Origin: Chionoecetes opilio
Taxonomy: Eukaryota; Arthropoda; Malacostraca; Decapoda; Majidae
NCBI GenBank assembly: GCA_016584305.1
Contig: JACEEZ010020968.1
Coordinates: forward strand, 305,001 to 369,000
Direction of reading: 5' to 3'
DNA length: 64,000 bases
Shown: positions 40,168-64,000 of the stretch, piece after piece
Layout of the letters: every line of letters starts with the position of its first letter
Numbering within the stretch: the stretch's first letter is position 1
Notes under the pieces: model-generated
What the model was told of the DNA's origin: nothing
Database searches by the model: none
The model's input: the letters and a program-made list of their open reading frames with translations, nothing else
Position numbers and translations under genes: made by a program

Positions 40168-40377
40168 ATGGCAACCATGGCAACAGTTAAATCCAAACCG
40201 AGAAATAGCCTGTTATCTCCTGAGGAGGATATGGGAGTGGTGTTATCAGACCTGAGATATCAAGAGTCTGTGCTCCAAGCATCAGTCACAGGTCTCACAG
40301 GGAGGAGAAATGTCTGGCCCGTTGTGGCTTGTTTGCTTGTTTTGGTTGTATCAATGTGTTCGTTACTCATATCATAA
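40168..40377 (+). CDS. Possible 69-aa tail-anchored small protein
   Basis: Single open frame with two candidate starts, 40168 and 40177; the second sits in ACCATGG, an ideal context. The N-terminal part is hydrophilic (SLLSPEEDMGVVLSDLRYQE). The last 20 residues are strongly hydrophobic (WPVVACLLVLVVSMCSLLIS) and run to the TAA, as in tail-anchored proteins. It is not low-complexity, unlike most other frames here. I do not recognise a family. It could be chance or an exon fragment. Confidence 0.35.
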   Translation: MATMATVKSKPRNSLLSPEEDMGVVLSDLRYQESVLQASVTGLTGRRNVWPVVACLLVLVVSMCSLLIS

Positions 40378-40530
40378 ATATGAAACTGCTCTTACTACTG
40401 TTACAGTTACATTTTTTATTGTGTTGCCATTCATTTTGTGTTGATAAAAACAACACCAGAGTAAAGATGAGTGTTTTTCATTTTCTAAAGATCCGGGGAC
40501 AAAGTTTTGTCACGTTGACGTTTAATTTAA

Positions 40531-40733
40531 CCCCTTCACGATCATATCTTTCCTTTTCTATATGAAATTATTTGCTAGCCTTAAAAATTACGAAAAGTAA
40601 TTTCATATACCAAATTAGGTAGTAGACAAGGACATTAAAGAGATCATATATATATAGAATATTGCTTATATTCATTAAAATAGTCTAATGGTAGGCAAAT
40701 TACAATGAAAATTACGTTCTGGGCCACAAGGGG
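40531..40733. mobile_element. TTAA-flanked MITE, copy 6 (diverged)
   Basis: Opens TTAA-CCCCTTCACGATC and closes GGGCCACAAGGGG-TAAA. Same interior as the others but more substitutions. Located between the small ORF and the phosphatase start. Confidence 0.75.
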
Positions 40734-40999
40734 TAAAAAAAAAAGATACCGACAATCGAGGTTTTCTAATCAGGGTGTCGGGGACTTGCGAAAGGCCTGG
40801 CAAGGGCGCCTCCAGCCACACAAGGTTGAGAGTCACTGCTCTCCATTCTATGAATCCATCCTATCTCTATCCCATCCTGTGTGTACATAGTGTTCTGTTA
40901 TCTACGTTCTAAGAAGAGTGGTGCATGTGAGTGAGGTTGTCTGTGTGTGCTGCAGGGGCCCTAGAGGCAGCGCTGAAGAGGGTCTACGCTGCTGCCACC

Positions 41000-62834
<21,835 letters not shown>

Positions 62835-62999
62835 GGTGTGTGTGTGTCAGTGTGTTTGTAGTCTGTGTGTGTGTGTGTGTGTGGGTATAGTCTCCATTTT
62901 ATCAAGTCATTTGTGGAAATGATACACCACCATCCTCTCAATTATTAGAAGAGTGGTAGTTTTATTCCCCCCCTTGTGAGGGAGGTATTGTTCGCTCAC

Positions 63000-63815
63000 C
63001 ATAGGGGGGGAGTAGAATGTATACTACGCATGTTTTTTCATTATTATTCGCATTCGCACTCACACTCGTAGTTGTTTGCGAATATGCGAATATTTGGCCC
63101 AAATCAGTAACCTTACAAGAATAAGAAAAAATATAACAAGTGAACATAATATTACACAAGCAAACATATAAATAAATTAATAGTTTAGCCGAGCGTTAGT
63201 TAAATAAATGGGTGAGGAGCCGTAGTGGTAGCCAAGGCCATTGTCCTTCAAACACTGCCTCCAGCCTCCACCCTTCAACAGAGTGGCAGCCACTACTCTC
63301 AAGGTCACTTGTTACTGAATCAACTCATTGCCTCGTGCACCATACTGCAGTAAGCATATACGCGCTTTTTTTTCTGTCACCCACGAGCACAGTCAACTTT
63401 CTTTGAAAGAGAACAGTATTGCACCAGCTTACTGCGCATGTCGTCCAGTCACACCAGTTATGTGGTTTGGGATAATTTCGAGATTATCTCTAATGACATT
63501 GCAAAGTGTAAACTTTGCAATAATAATTATTCATGTAAGATATTATCATGTACTGTAAGTATTCGAGTAGGGTGGCTCCTCGTCCCACAACCTGGAAACA
63601 TAGAAATTGAATGGAATTTACTTTAGACATTCATATTTTTATGGCTGAACTCTTACAACACATACAAAATATTTCAGTTACCTGTATGATATCAAAAATA
63701 GTGTATCACTTGAAGTATTATCTAATATTTGCAATTCGCATTCGCGAATATTAAAACCAAATATTCACATTCGCGAATACCGAAAATAGACATTCGGTCC
63801 ATCACTAGTATATAT
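63000..63815 (+). mobile_element. hAT-type remnant with a BED zinc finger
   Basis: The frame at 63438-63626 contains SYVVWDNFEIISNDIAKCKL then CNNNYSCKI. This is the BED finger pattern (aromatic lead, then C-x2-C) found at the N-terminus of hAT transposases. Flanks carry repeated ATTCGCATTCGC/GCGAATATT motifs on both sides, and the right end reads CATTCGGTCCATCACTAG. The matching left end was not found, and the rest of the transposase is absent. Confidence 0.6.
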
Positions 63816-64000
63816 ATATAATTATAGTGGTAATGGGTAGAAATTAAAGCCACTAAAAGGACTTGATACAATGGAAAGACTATAGTAGTGTGTGTGTGTG
63901 CATGGATGTTAGTGGTGTGTGTGTGTGTGTGGGGGGAATGTTAATTGTGTAATGGTAGGGGGAATTATTATTATATCTTTATTTACCATAGCAACCCCAA

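Overview
This is eukaryotic nuclear DNA, most likely from a decapod crustacean (crab or shrimp). That assignment is inference. It rests on arthropod-type genes, long introns, very dense GA/CT, GT/CA and TAC microsatellites, short TTAGG runs, and fragments of LINEs and SINEs. No prokaryotic features are present. Nearly all long open frames outside the exons below are microsatellite or minisatellite read-through.

Layout. (1) 2221-19254, plus strand: a complete nine-exon gene for an SLC7/LAT-type amino acid transporter (about 521 aa), with a possible 5' leader and a long 3' UTR. (2) 26254-36121, minus strand: a WD-repeat dynein intermediate chain-like gene, best matched to DNAI4 (WDR78). Fourteen exons were placed; the 5' start is unresolved. 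(3) 41000 to beyond 62834, plus strand: the extracellular, transmembrane and juxtamembrane part of a receptor tyrosine phosphatase with two Ig and three FN3 domains, as in Ptp69D. The catalytic domains lie past the window. A possible 69-aa tail-anchored ORF (40168-40377) lies between genes 2 and 3. The three genes are functionally unrelated: membrane amino-acid transport, ciliary dynein assembly, and cell-surface or axonal phosphatase signalling.

Interspersed repeats. I could resolve a hAT-like element with a perfect 8-bp target duplication, and a separate remnant carrying a BED zinc finger. There is a TTAA-flanked MITE family, several TA-flanked pogo/Tigger-like MITEs, and other inverted-terminal-repeat elements. 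Reverse-transcriptase fragments come from at least two non-LTR lineages. tRNA-derived SINEs are present, one ending in a LINE tail. A 1.63-kb solo-LTR-like insertion is nested inside a LINE copy.

Most notable observation. Tandem duplications repeatedly span or abut splice junctions in all three genes. Decayed copies of a 3' splice site plus the start of its exon, or of an exon end plus its 5' splice site, lie in the neighbouring intron (near 11.8-12.05, 34.1-34.5, 51.9-52.1, 56.2-56.3, 58.9-59.05 and 61.3-61.5 kb). Several minisatellites have the real splice site as their terminal unit (35.25-35.99, 47.77-49.44, 49.74-50.69 kb). Single-base indels in short G/C runs of otherwise intact exons look like assembly errors.
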